A program made the translations under genes and the position numbers. Of a stretch of 64,000 nucleotides of DNA, positions 46,601 to 54,692 are shown in pieces. Under the pieces are notes generated by a model. That model saw only the letters and a list, made by a program, of their open reading frames with translations, was not told the DNA's origin and did no database searches. Positions within the stretch are counted from its first letter, which is position 1, and each line of letters opens with the position of its first letter. The stretch is from Spisula solida (Eukaryota > Mollusca > Bivalvia > Venerida > Mactridae): assembly GCA_947247005.1 (NCBI GenBank), contig OX365946.1:46030734-46094733 (forward strand). Direction: 5' to 3'.

Positions 46601-47239
46601 CTTAAGTCAGATTGATCAACCTCTCATCCACTTATTATGCGTTTATAATCTTCCCGACTGTCTCAAATAGATCACAGTACACCGGATATAGATCATCAGT
46701 CAGTATTATACATGCACTGACATTCTAGGCGTTGGTAGTTTTATATTATTTAATATATTGGTAGACATAAGGTCATTGGGGTTATACCCCCACAGCAACT
46801 AGAGAGGTTATCATATACAATTGTAGGTAGTAGACACATTGCTTTTATGCTTTATATATATCTTAACTTGTTAAGCCCTCTATAACTTCCGGTTATGAAA
46901 TATAAGAACAACATCTATAATTACATGGTTATGTTATACATTGTTTAAATATATAGTAAAATTATGCATACATAAAATACATAATATAATAGACCTTTAT
47001 CACCATTGTAAAGCTATAATACAGTTCATTAACAGTAAGCATAAGCATTATTGTATGGATAGGAACGTTGGTTATGAATATACATTGTATATATGTCTGA
47101 TAAACCCTGTATACATGTATTACACAAATAATGTATATTTTGTATCATTACAAAAATGTTGATATTTACCCGCGGCATGACTCACAAATCTTCCATTTGG
47201 TATTCCTATCAAATAAATAAACAAAACATGAAGAAACAT
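28022..47239 (-). CDS. Gene 2: three-MAM/EGF membrane receptor with tyrosine-motif tail
   Basis: Fourteen exons, right to left: 47170-47239, 46013-46135, 45687-45922, 45176-45269, 43230-43370, 42209-42447, 41334-41430, 40489-40578, 40090-40328, 38348-38435, 35244-35291, 33592-33735, 32690-32749, 30461-30551, 28022-28631 (the first holds the start codon, so 15 counting it). The coding length is 2,370 bp (789 residues) and every junction keeps frame. Architecture: signal peptide, MAM1, MAM2, MAM3, linker, EGF, linker, transmembrane helix, basic stop-transfer cluster, 200-residue tail with repeated tyrosine motifs. The extracellular modules suggest adhesion or recognition and the tail suggests phosphotyrosine signalling or endocytic sorting; the ligand is unknown. 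It is a tandem paralogue of gene 1 (254-11142). Promoter and polyadenylation sites were not identified. Confidence 0.88.
28172..28375 (-). repeat. 51-bp coding tandem repeat, four units
   Basis: Four 51-bp units, in frame, each encode a 17-residue block with DQTYSHIPN followed by a Lys/Pro linker. Synonymous and a few conservative changes separate the units while the tyrosine core is unchanged. Confidence 0.9.
28919..30251 (-). mobile_element. Dead mariner element with TA target duplication
   Basis: Inverted termini CGAGGGCTGTTCAAATTGGA (left) and the complement of GAACAACCCTCG (right) extend about 30 bp, and TA flanks both sides (28917-28918, 30252-30253). Its length of 1,333 bp is typical of mariner. 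It lies in the gene 2 intron between the tail and transmembrane exons. Confidence 0.85.
29540..29901 (-). pseudogene. Mariner transposase remnant
   Basis: The minus strand encodes a helix-turn-helix-like stretch (GGIFTIRQVAQCVGTSLGAI followed by HTII) and, in another frame near 29560, VMTINETRVDFFTHATDP. The latter corresponds to the mariner G-D-E-x-W catalytic block, with the catalytic Asp replaced by Asn. Stops and frameshifts break the rest, so the transposase cannot be active. Confidence 0.75.
30461..30551 (-). CDS. Gene 2 transmembrane exon
   Basis: It encodes DSKSPILYIVGAGVAFLVIV then VVAVVLILLRR, one hydrophobic span of about 23 residues ending in Arg. It aligns with the gene 1 exon (KSPPLYIV). 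It ends in phase 2 and joins the tail exon, giving a strongly basic stop-transfer cluster. Confidence 0.87.
31120..32380. other. Gene 2 intron sequence with a LINE-like 3' end
   Basis: A 138-codon frame on plus (31530-31946) has no recognisable domain and is probably chance. Near 32330-32375 GGGTCTAGAATAAATAAAGT then CTATTCTATTCAATTCTATTC is a LINE-like 3' end with a CTATT terminal repeat. Confidence 0.4.
32690..32749 (-). CDS. Gene 2 juxtamembrane linker exon
   Basis: A 60-bp symmetric phase-1 exon with acceptor TAACAG and donor GTTTGT encodes EMENSKDSTKSNNKQDGLDE. It has the position and composition of the gene 1 linker at 2058-2123 (both contain STKS) and is frame-neutral. Confidence is limited by length and a non-ideal donor. 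Confidence 0.55.
32925..32993 (+). repeat. GCTCGGCTGG dispersed repeat, copy 3
   Basis: TTCTGTGCTCGGCTGTTTCA followed by GTTGAGTGCTG and CTTGTCCGACTTTTC matches the core at 42991-43055. Confidence 0.65.
33592..33735 (-). CDS. Gene 2 EGF-like domain exon
   Basis: A 144-bp symmetric exon encodes CNSSPCLNGAMC, then YTCVCSEGWTGEHC, with all six EGF cysteines and the GWTG turn, followed by a Ser/Thr stretch (STTETPSTAG). Same length and splice phases as gene 1 (2799-2942). Confidence 0.9.
34566..34618 (-). repeat. GCTCGGCTGG dispersed repeat, copy 4
   Basis: TGTCAGGCAGGGAAGGCAGC followed by ACTCAACTTAACCAGCCGAG and CACAGAAAA is a good reverse-complement core. A more degraded version lies near 33975-34015. 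Confidence 0.7.
35244..35291 (-). CDS. Gene 2 linker exon between MAM3 and EGF
   Basis: A 48-bp symmetric phase-1 exon with acceptor TTAAAG and donor GTAATT encodes ADSPTNTTKNEADDE, a hydrophilic acidic linker. Its inclusion preserves frame, and so would skipping it, so it may be an alternative cassette. No counterpart is visible before the gene 1 EGF exon. It resembles the other linkers in composition only. Confidence 0.5.
35717..36539. mobile_element. Tc1/mariner-like TIR element with TA target duplication
   Basis: The left end CGAGGGGCATTCACTATATA then ATGCGAACTATCA pairs with the complement of TGATAGTTCGCATTATATAT then TGAATGATCCTCG. TA flanks both sides (35715-35716, 36540-36541). At 823 bp it is shorter than a full element. 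An 88-codon minus frame (36132-36398) shows no clear transposase motif, so I treat it as non-autonomous or decayed. Confidence 0.75.
37075..37660. repeat. ~161-bp tandem array with TGACCTTGACCT motifs
   Basis: AACTCCAAGTGTGACCTTGA followed by CCTTTGAGATATTGAC recurs near 37088 (diverged), 37247, 37408 and 37570, about 161 bp apart, with roughly 3.7 units. It contains the reverse complement of AGGTCAAGGTCA, as does the unrelated-looking array at 11700-12950. Confidence 0.8.
38348..40578 (-). CDS. Gene 2 MAM domain 3 (three exons)
   Basis: Exons 40489-40578 (90 bp), 40090-40328 (239 bp) and 38348-38435 (88 bp). They encode DCSFDYGWCAWQ; then KMRSTWQEPGRICLSIKFHI; then IHIENIASITGSC. Exons two and three have the same lengths as gene 1 MAM B. 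The start differs from MAM1 and MAM2 (no CC pair), so MAM3 is a separate lineage kept in both paralogues. Confidence 0.87.
38850..39660. repeat. ~800-bp duplicated segment, copy 2
   Basis: It matches 25805-26620 and preserves the empty site of the SINE at 25849-25989 (TTTGATGACATACCTTTATT). It lies in the gene 2 intron between MAM3 exons 40090 and 38435. Confidence 0.65.
40690..40965 (-). mobile_element. tRNA-derived SINE, truncated head
   Basis: The reverse complement of 40905-40965 reads TAGCGCTCTCGACTACCATT, then CCAGAGGTCCCTGGTTCGAA and TCTCGACTGG: a tRNA-like anticodon and T arm with a good B box. A body follows (CCCACCCAGCTAGAGATGAA). It sits in the intron between MAM2c and MAM3a of gene 2. 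Confidence 0.7.
41334..43370 (-). CDS. Gene 2 MAM domain 2 (three exons)
   Basis: Exons 43230-43370 (141 bp), 42209-42447 (239 bp) and 41334-41430 (97 bp). They encode CTSLNCTFDKDVCCWTQ; then GGTTYCLSVWYKINGTDVAL; then GLIAVDDVSLSESRC. Equivalent to gene 1 MAM A; the shared string WYKI-x-G-x-DVAL makes the orthology of the two units clear. Confidence 0.87.
41788..41875 (+). repeat. tRNA-like sequence (SINE head relic)
   Basis: AAATAGCTCAGTACGTACAG looks like an A box with D arm, and GCGAGTTCGAATACTATTC like a B box. The spacing and arms do not fold into a proper tRNA, so I read it as a SINE relic. Confidence 0.5.
42991..43055 (+). repeat. GCTCGGCTGG dispersed repeat, copy 5
   Basis: TGTTTTCTGTGCTCGGCTTG followed by TTGAGTTGAGTGCTGCCTTC and CCTGTCCGACTTTCTATTAT: the clearest core of the family in this window. 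Confidence 0.75.
43610..44990 (+). mobile_element. 5'-truncated non-LTR retrotransposon remnant
   Basis: Frames at 43640-44131 and 44301-44597 encode the C-terminal part of a LINE ORF2: PTICYGAAIWG (thumb) and CPFCDIIEDEKHVILDCSSY (Cys/His end motif). Frameshifts and a stop separate them, and the catalytic reverse transcriptase core is absent. It is related to, but not the same family as, the element at 17945-23432. An AT-rich 3' region runs to about 44990. It lies in the intron between MAM1 and MAM2 of gene 2, antisense to the gene. Confidence 0.8.
45176..46135 (-). CDS. Gene 2 MAM domain 1 (three exons)
   Basis: Exons 46013-46135 (123 bp), 45687-45922 (236 bp) and 45176-45269 (94 bp). They encode CTSLNCTFDTDICCWD; then AGTYCLSVWYYISGSNLELG; then GVIAIDDVSVRNTPC. 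Phase 1 at both outer ends lets the whole unit be gained or lost without frame change. Gene 1 has no counterpart. Its closest relative in the window is MAM2 of the same gene (shared CTSLNCTFD start), so it probably arose by internal duplication, or gene 1 lost it. Confidence 0.85.
46197..46310. repeat. Two-unit direct repeat in gene 2 intron
   Basis: GGATGAAGACAC-x-ACGACAC and GGATGAAGACACGAGGACAC each lead into AAACGTTGGTCATTATCGTG, about 65 bp apart. It is just upstream of the MAM1 first exon on the gene's strand. Confidence 0.65.
46311..47169. other. Gene 2 intron 1, nothing further recognised
   Basis: AT-rich sequence between the signal-peptide exon and MAM1 without coding or repeat signals I can support. 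Confidence 0.5.
47170..47239 (-). CDS. Gene 2 exon 1: start codon and signal peptide
   Basis: ATG at 47239-47237 starts MFLHVLFIYLIGIPNGRFVS then HAA: a short hydrophobic signal sequence. An upstream ATG in the leader runs quickly into a stop. It aligns with gene 1 exon 1 (MFLRVLLLYLIG). Phase 1 at a GTAAAT donor, as in gene 1. Confidence 0.75.
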
Positions 47240-49380
47240 GTTAGAGTTATATGCTGCGTTCGCTCATTCCGCCTGCACATAACTTATAAGGAAGTTTAAT
47301 TTAATTTAAAGTCAAACTGATGATATACAAGATCCGTCGTTCCAACCGGATGTTTGTTAGTAATGTATCTACTGTATCGTTTACCCCCCTTAAGTTATCA
47401 ATTGATGTACATCCGGATAGGTTATTGTCCCGCGCTAGGATACCGAACATAGTTTAGATATGTTAAGTGCACCATGTGTAAATGCTGCAACATTTGTCCT
47501 TATTTAAAACGTATTTTCGTGATAACAATCACTATTCTTTGCCATGAAAAACGGCCGCGAAAACATCAAGTTAAACAAACACCAACTTATTCATATCCTT
47601 AAGACCTTTTCTAAAATAGCAGATACTGTCCATCAAAATTTTCTCTTACAAATAAAATTGCATCGACATATGTTTTGCGCTTGCATTTTCCCGGAATCAT
47701 CCTGCAAATGTGTTTTGAAATTATTCGACTTATTGTTCCTATGGATACTCCCAACTTTACTTCCACCCCACATTTGGCTAATGTATTCGTTATAATTAAG
47801 CCAATGGTCATGACTGTTGCAAGTTTCGACAAAGTTGGGTGATTTATAATCTCCATTTCACCATTACAAATAGCAGAACTCATATAACCCTGCTTACGAT
47901 AAATAGTACCATTGTAGGAGGATTAGACAAGGGTACGTTACAGGACATGTTGAATAACCTTTTATAACAAAACTGTTCGAGGTGGATTGAGTTCAGTGAT
48001 TAAACATGTATACGTCCTTTAGTTACTGTGTTAATTTGTGTAAAATAACTGATCAGTATTTTCAATTAAATATGACATTCACATTATTCCATTGTAAATA
48101 CTAGTACATTCTTCCTAACATATGTTTGTTCTAGAACAAGTTCGCCCGTTCCAAATTGTCTGCATTTACTTTTAAACAAAACTCTATATCGACGTGACAC
48201 TGTCTATAAAGGGAGTAAATATTATGCTTTTTGTCAAAAGGTCTACCTTTCAGTATTTACAACAGTGTTCAATGTTATATGTTGAATATGTTTATAGTTA
48301 AATGGGTCAAACTGAATTCAACCTTCTTTGTGCCATTGATTGCATAGCATGTCTGCCCAATTTTACATTTCTTTCATATAAACAACTCTATTTGAAAGTA
48401 GCAGCATGGCAATTAGAATGGTACTTCAAACATACGTACACTAATTCACGTTCACCAGAGTATTCTTCGTCTGAAACAAAGTCTGAGAACGTGACTAACC
48501 ACTGATGTATAAGGATGACGTACGCCAGGTAAAGAGTACCTAATATTAATAACACATAGTGACCTCGGTTCCTCTCAGAGCAGCTGAATAAACTGCGCAA
48601 CCCAATGACGGAACTAATAGGTATATTGGGATTCCTATTGTGTATTATCAAATGACATTACGACAAGACAACATAATGATAAACAGCATACTGATAAACA
48701 GATAATATTAAGTCAGACAGGGAAGCCAGCACTCAACTAAAACCAGTCGAACACAGAAAACATGAACATTATACAAGGCACAATGCTCAACAAACCATAG
48801 AACGAGAAAATGATCCGCCCAAATACCAGCTGTCAAAAGGCCGAACGAACTAGTTTCATCAATAAACAGCTGAACGTCCTTGTCGAATGACATATAAAAA
48901 CATTCAAGACACAATGCCCAACACACAACTGAACGAGAAAATGACCCGCCCTAACCCAAGCTGTAAAAAAAAGATTCAACCACAACAAATGAAAATAAAT
49001 TTATAACCGAGTTGTTGGACCGATGTTAAGTTTTAGTGCACCACATATGACTTCCACGTTTCATCATCATCATCATTTTTGTACAGCCGGTGATTATAAC
49101 AAGACATATTTTAAGAGGTTGCGAAACCGAACGTGTAACCTGTGTGGCTATTTGCATGGATACTACTTTTGAGCATTTCGTCACCCAGGTATGTGAGGTT
49201 TCTACTAGAGAAATTAAGGTTTGATTTAAATATAACAGGAATCAAACTCCAGATTTGTTCGCCAATGGACCTATATTGAGTTTGTACAAATCTTCATATC
49301 CAGTGTAACCAGTGTAGCAATACCACGTGACTTTTGACTACAGTTACAAGAAGAAATTTCTTAACATTGGAAAATAAAAT
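47240..49380. other. Upstream and intergenic region of gene 2
   Basis: No core promoter element can be assigned. A 90-codon minus frame (47611-47883) has a weak helix-turn-helix look (VSIGTISRIISKHICRMIPG) but no family match I can name. Confidence 0.4.
48709..48762 (-). repeat. GCTCGGCTGG dispersed repeat, copy 6
   Basis: AAGTCAGACAGGGAAGCCAG followed by CACTCAACTAAAACCAGTCG and AACACAGAAAACATG is a reverse-complement core with few changes. Flanking TCAACAAACC...GAACGAGAAAATGA appears twice here (about 48787 and 48935), suggesting a partial tandem copy. Confidence 0.65.
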
Positions 49381-49384
49381 AGAC

Positions 49385-49632
49385 ATAAGTATTTTATTTC
49401 TTCGTCGATTTCTATGAAATAGACGCCACGCTAAGGGGGAAGTTATTTGCTTTCCATGAAATATAAGATCTTTTTCAGCAGCTTTACCGATTTTTCCATT
49501 ACCCTGTGAAACCTACACAATGGACAAAACGGCACAGCCGCTGAACAATATTTTATATTCATGGAAAGCAAATAATGATCCCCTTAGCGTGGCGAATATT
49601 TTATAGAAATCGATGAAGAAATAAAACACTTA
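49385..49632. repeat. Foldback palindrome (MITE-like)
   Basis: ATAAGTATTTTATTTCTTCG, then TCGATTTCTATGAAATAGAC and GCCACGCTAAGGGG, pairs with CCCCTTAGCGTGGCGAATAT, then AGAAATCGATGAAGAAATAA and AACACTTAT. Stems are about 90 bp with an ~80-bp loop. Confidence 0.75.
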
Positions 49633-49878
49633 TGGCTACATTCATGTTCCAATGTTTGCATATTTCTACTTGGAACTGTAGTAAAAAAACAAGTGGTATT
49701 GCTACACTGGTAACAATACCCCGTGACTCTGACATCACTATAGGCATCAAATCCAAGACGAAATTTGTCAACTTTTGCTCCGCTTCGAAAACAAAAAAGC
49801 TGTTAGTATTCTGTTTCTTAGTCGATTTATATGAAATTTACGCCAATAAAAGGGGAATATAATTATGCTTTACACGAC

Positions 49879-50433
49879 ATATCCTTTCCGCTACCATAGC
49901 GTACTTATGCAGACTCGCCGAGATGGCCATTTCGGCCTTCCGTAGTTTTCGACCTAAAATACCCAAATTCGGGAATTGGAAGTTTGGGCCCGCTAGACCC
50001 CTTTAAAGAGGGCTTTGAACGTAGATTTTACAAAACTGAAATTACTGGTCCTACCCGCCATTGCGGTACGATTCCCTGTGGAATTGCATTAACATTTAGC
50101 GCCAAAACGTTTTTATTTTTCTATAGCAGGAATATAAGGCTAGACAAAGGGGTCAGGAACAATGCCCTAAAGGGGCCAAACAGTAGGCCTGTCAAGCTAA
50201 AAAAAAAAAAAAAAAAGGTTTTCGCGCAAGGGTCACTGTCACATCGTCATTTCCGGTGACCTTTAGTCGAAATATTGACATTTTTTTCTACTTTCAGTTT
50301 AGGGTAGGTGTGTAGCATCCGGATGTATCGAGTTTTTATCAGTGCTGCAAGTCAATAGTGTCTCAGGGACGGGGTATAGGGACCATATGAATTTCTCATA
50401 ACCCCCTAAAAATTCGTGGTAGCGGAAAGGATA
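49879..50433. mobile_element. Small TIR element
   Basis: TATCCTTTCCGCTACCA at the left is matched by its complement TGGTAGCGGAAAGGATA at 50417-50433. The interior includes a run of 18 A residues (50202-50219) and GGGCCCG...CCCCTTTAA. No transposase; class unknown. Confidence 0.6.
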
Positions 50434-50599
50434 TAGGGTCTCTATCAGCAGCTGTGTCGTTTCCTAGCACCCAGACATCTCCAAAAAGGTGGTGATTACT
50501 AATCTATAGTGTACAGCTACTCGTATAATTACGTTAATTTTGACAGGTAAAAAACTCAACCATAACTCACAGTGTATAAACGAGTCAACTTCCGGTTAT

Positions 50600-50760
50600 C
50601 GCAATAATGAGTACACGTTGAATTGTAAAGTCTTGCAATAATGAGTACAGTGATGGAAAATCACCGGATGTTTCAATCACAATAATGAGTACACGTTAAA
50701 TTTAATAGTATCACAATAATATATCACAATAATGATTGTGTAACTACAAGTATAGGTACT
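50600..50760. repeat. Short direct repeats TCRCAATAATGAGTACACGTT
   Basis: CGCAATAATGAGTACACGTT and CACAATAATGAGTACACGTT occur twice intact, plus partial copies near 50638, 50707 and 50723. Spacing is irregular, so this is a local cluster and not a regular array. Confidence 0.55.
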
Positions 50761-51744
50761 CGTTAACGTTCATATCACGACCTCAAAAATATTCAGGTCG
50801 TTACACTAAAAATCACAAATCGGCTTATAGTATACGAGTAGTAATGGGGGGAAATAGTAAATTATCCCCCCTTACTACTCTCTAAAATTCTACAGGCCCT
50901 ATCATGCGGATTACTCTGTTTTTATCCCTGTTTTGTTTGTTGTACATGGTAGTAATTAGGCTGAAATATTTGCAACATTAATTATCAGATCAAATAATAA
51001 GTTTGGCTACATGTTGTTTACACACCATGGTATATAATTTTTTATGGCCCTAACATATTAGATAATACTGAAGTGAGAAATTTCTTATCTGAAATCAATG
51101 ATATTTCTGTTAGAAACAAGGATAAAGTCCGAGGATCTCAACTAGTTAGGACCTGTATGCTAATTGGTCTACCTCGGGCTTTATCTTACAAGGGAGATAA
51201 TTTATAGGTCACTTATGTCTCTCATTATAACAATATTAATGATAACGACTTTATTTATTGTTGATTACATATTTGACGGTAATATCAATTTTTTCAATAT
51301 GGTGCACACAGACCCTACTTTTAGCAAAAGGAGACAACTCGGTATACTCTTTTTTCAAGAACGTATTTCCCTTTGCATCCGCAAACGTAGATAATCTAGC
51401 CATATATAAAATTTAGCTAAAATTGATAATAATTTTTTGATAATTGATTGACGATATAAAGTATATAGTCGGGTAGCCAGACTAGTAAACAACCAATAAA
51501 CGGTAACTACAATAACTGGGACGGTGTTCTGATACAATGCTGTATACGCTCTAAGTATTTTATTATGAGAACAACGTCCTAGTTAGTTAATAGGCTTATA
51601 AATGTTTACCGATTCCTATACAGGCTCTTTGTTCCTGAACAAGTTAGAGCGCAATTTTAATGACATCGCGGGTAAAAATAAATACATAACTTCACGGTAA
51701 TGCACACTATAGACATAGGTCAAGATTATAGCACGGATAATTTG

Positions 51745-52430
51745 ACATGATCCTTGTCTTTATGCATGATATATTAGTAGGTTCTTGCGTTGAATATATA
51801 GAGGATATTTGTTGATTTTGGTGTAAGATCGAATTTTATTTCACCGAGTGATCACAGAAAATGAATATTTTCACGAGTGGCGTAGCCACGAGTGAAAATG
51901 TAATTTTCTGTGATCACGAGTGAAATAAAATTCGATCTTACACCAAAAATCAACAAATTTTCTGTTTATTATATGCCTCAATTCCTCTTAAATATGTGCC
52001 GTAATTGGCTTAATTGGAAAAATCACGTCGAAATTAGAACGTCACGACGTGATAATTATGACGTCATGATGACGTAACGCATATTTTAAAGCCCGGTGCC
52101 GTTGACGTTACGTTTCTTTTTCTGCATGATACTGGAACCAGCTTCAAAACAGTGAAAATAACAAAGTGGTAATTTCACTGTTATTTTCACTGTTTATTTC
52201 ACTGAAAAATCTCCATAATCCATTGAAAGCAAATAATAAATCAATTTCCACAAGCAAATCGTGCAGTATATATATTTTAGATTGGTGTTGAAATTACACC
52301 GATAATCCCTGCCTATGAAAATAAACCACCGGGATTATAAATTTGGACAATATGATATATCAGCTGTTAAATTAAGCTAACAGAAGGTCCAGGGTCATAT
52401 CAAATTCTCTGTAGGCCTACATTATTAAAT
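51745..52430. repeat. Dispersed repeat copy 2, interrupted by a palindromic insertion
   Basis: The outer parts match 23740-24040 (CTTTATGCATGATATATTAG at left; AGCAAATCGTGCAG to CAAATTCTCTGTA at right). About 450 bp between them (near 51797-52243) is foreign and contains the hairpin at 51807-51959 and ACGTCATGATGACGT-type sequences. Confidence 0.6.
51807..51959. repeat. Near-perfect palindrome (MITE-like)
   Basis: ATTTGTTGATTTTGGTGTAA then GATCGAATTTTATTTCAC pairs with GTGAAATAAAATTCGATCTT then ACACCAAAAATCAACAAAT. The centre CACGAGTGGCGTAGCCACGA is itself palindromic. Confidence 0.75.
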
Positions 52431-52741
52431 AGAGGATCTTGCATGATGTACGCTGCATAAGTTTCAGCCAAAATTCAGCGGTAAAATAAGCGCGACGTCA
52501 TGGCGACGTTGATATTATCCTGACGTCAATGACGGATCAATGCATGGATTGGCTAACGTCACGTCAAGCTCATTTACATATTTATTGCACAGTCTGGGAG
52601 TGCCGAACGATATTTACGGCACGGCTTTACGGCACTCCTGGACCGCAGGTTATGTGATAAATCTATATAGTGTGCAGCAGCCGTGCAAATATGTTAATTG
52701 TGACGGTTCATTAAAATTTAGCTGTACATCCCTAGCATTGA

Positions 52742-54400
52742 TAGTGTGGCGAACCCGGACTTAGCGCCCAGGGTTCTTAGTTCGTTCGAGCCGGTTCTCT
52801 CGTCAGGATGACACCACTGGCTATATAGGGTCAGCCAGAACCCAATAAGTACAAAATTATAAAAGAAGTATGACAAATGCCAAATACACTGAACAGATTT
52901 TAACTATATACAAGGTCGAAATCGTACAAACGAGACAAATGAAATAATGCAGCCTAAATGTTGGTCGTAAACTAGGGAAAATGATAACATTTAAGCAATA
53001 ATTACAAAGATACAAAATCAACGTGTATTTACAAGATCAAAATACAAGAAATACCAAATAAAATGTACAAGTATATACAAGTGCCAAGTATTCAAAATAC
53101 ACCTAAATAAACAACAAAGTCAACTAATATTTATCAAAAGCGCTATCAAAGTGTACAATTGTCCCAAAACGTCTAAGTATAAACTCAAATTATGACAAAA
53201 TGCTTAAAGTCCAAAAATATTCTAAGTGTCTAAATATTTTCCTACTTAAATATCCTAAGTATAAATCTAATTTTACATCAAATTGCCAAAACTCCAGAAA
53301 TTTCCTAAGTGTCTTAAAAATAATTAATTAGATACCAGTAAATGATCACAGTTTTAGTTTTTAGTCCAGTTTCCTTGGCAGCAGAGAGAGACTAAAAAAC
53401 AGCTGCAAGCTTATTTATAGTAATCTTACATAACCTCTAATTGGTCAGTGGACAATGTTTAATAAAAAAATTTGATTGGCTGATAAGCCTCTGGTCAACT
53501 GGTCAGTCAGTGCATTCTGAAGATTGACAGATCTGAGACACTGATAAGCACCGCCTGATGTCTACCAGTGACTCATCACACTAAGCCAAGTAAAACAACA
53601 ACATTCAATACACTAATATTTTGTAGAGGCAATTACTATAAAACTAAACTTCCAGTCAACGAACTAACAATGCCATCATATTCCTAACAAAATGCTGATT
53701 AAATAGACACCACATTCTGATAAAAATAAAGATTTTGACCATTTAACACTTTTATGTAAAACATAGTGCACATGCACTGGAGTAAATAAAGTAAATAAAA
53801 GACAATTTCTATAAAACTAGACTTCAAATCTACATTTTAGCACTGCCATCTTATTACTTATGAAATACTGAATAAATCAACACCAAACATGACAATATTC
53901 TGTTGATATTAAAGAAATTAACAATTTAAGCATTATTTAAACACAATACACAATATAATCTAATTGAAGCTTGACATATCTATCTACATTGTATATGCAT
54001 ATCTGTATAAGACTGTATTGGTATTTAAACTCCCTTAAACTTGCTAATTATCTAATCATGGCCAGTTAACACCTCCTGGGGTGCTAATTGATAAGATCAT
54101 CAACTTCCACAGAAGTATAGTACCATATATGTAAAGGTATTTGTATAGACTGGCCCCTGATTACTGCAGTGCAGAGAAAGGCCTGAGTACACTAAATACC
54201 CAATTTAAAATATAATAATACAGTGCTAACAATATAGTGCTATTAATATAGTGCTATTAATTCAGTGCTAATAATATATAGTGCTAGATCCCAGAAACTT
54301 CACAATAGCAAGTGTAGGCCAAAACAAATATAGAAAACATCTAAAGAAAACTGGGGAAAGTAAGTTAACATGCGTGTAATTAATTGATTAAATATGTTAT
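52742..54400. other. AT-rich intergenic region, possible unclassified element
   Basis: It begins TAGTGTGGCGAACCCGGACT and continues as A-rich, G-poor sequence with many short repeats (CTAAGTGTCTAAATATT, CAGTGCTAATAATATAGTGC). No terminal repeats, polymerase or transposase could be found. Confidence 0.3.
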
Positions 54401-54616
54401 CCAATCGATAGCCAGACTAAGTTCTGTGGAATACCATAAAATAAAATAGTCGTAATATACTCGTATAGCGCGGTGTTATAAACTGGAACATTGAGTTCTA
54501 CGTCACAGTTATAGTCTGATATATACATGAATGTAGTCGTGTATATATAGAGCTCGCATATCGTATTGTACAGTACATGTATATTTTGATCATCAAGTGT
54601 TTCAGAGCAATTCAAA

Positions 54617-54692
54617 ATGTCGATTCTTGAGAGAGTGAATAAGACGGGCGAATTTGTACGCAAAGCTTCGATATTCCGGAATTTTATAACAG
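54617..54692 (+). CDS. Gene 3 exon 1
   Basis: ATG 54617 in context AAAATGT; it encodes [20 protein letters not shown] then RNFIT and ends in phase 1 at GTAAGG. GEFVRK-x-S-x-FRN is the conserved N terminus of the Ecm4 family, which supports this start. The next exon is 4.3 kb away. Confidence 0.85.

Noticed and set aside
47611..47883. 90-codon minus frame with a helix-turn-helix look
   Set aside because: The resemblance is limited to about 15 residues; no transposase or repressor signature extends it and no inverted repeats flank it.
52742..54400. LTR retrotransposon starting TAGTGTGGCGAACC
   Set aside because: No matching direct repeat, primer binding site or polymerase sequence could be found in the following 1.6 kb.
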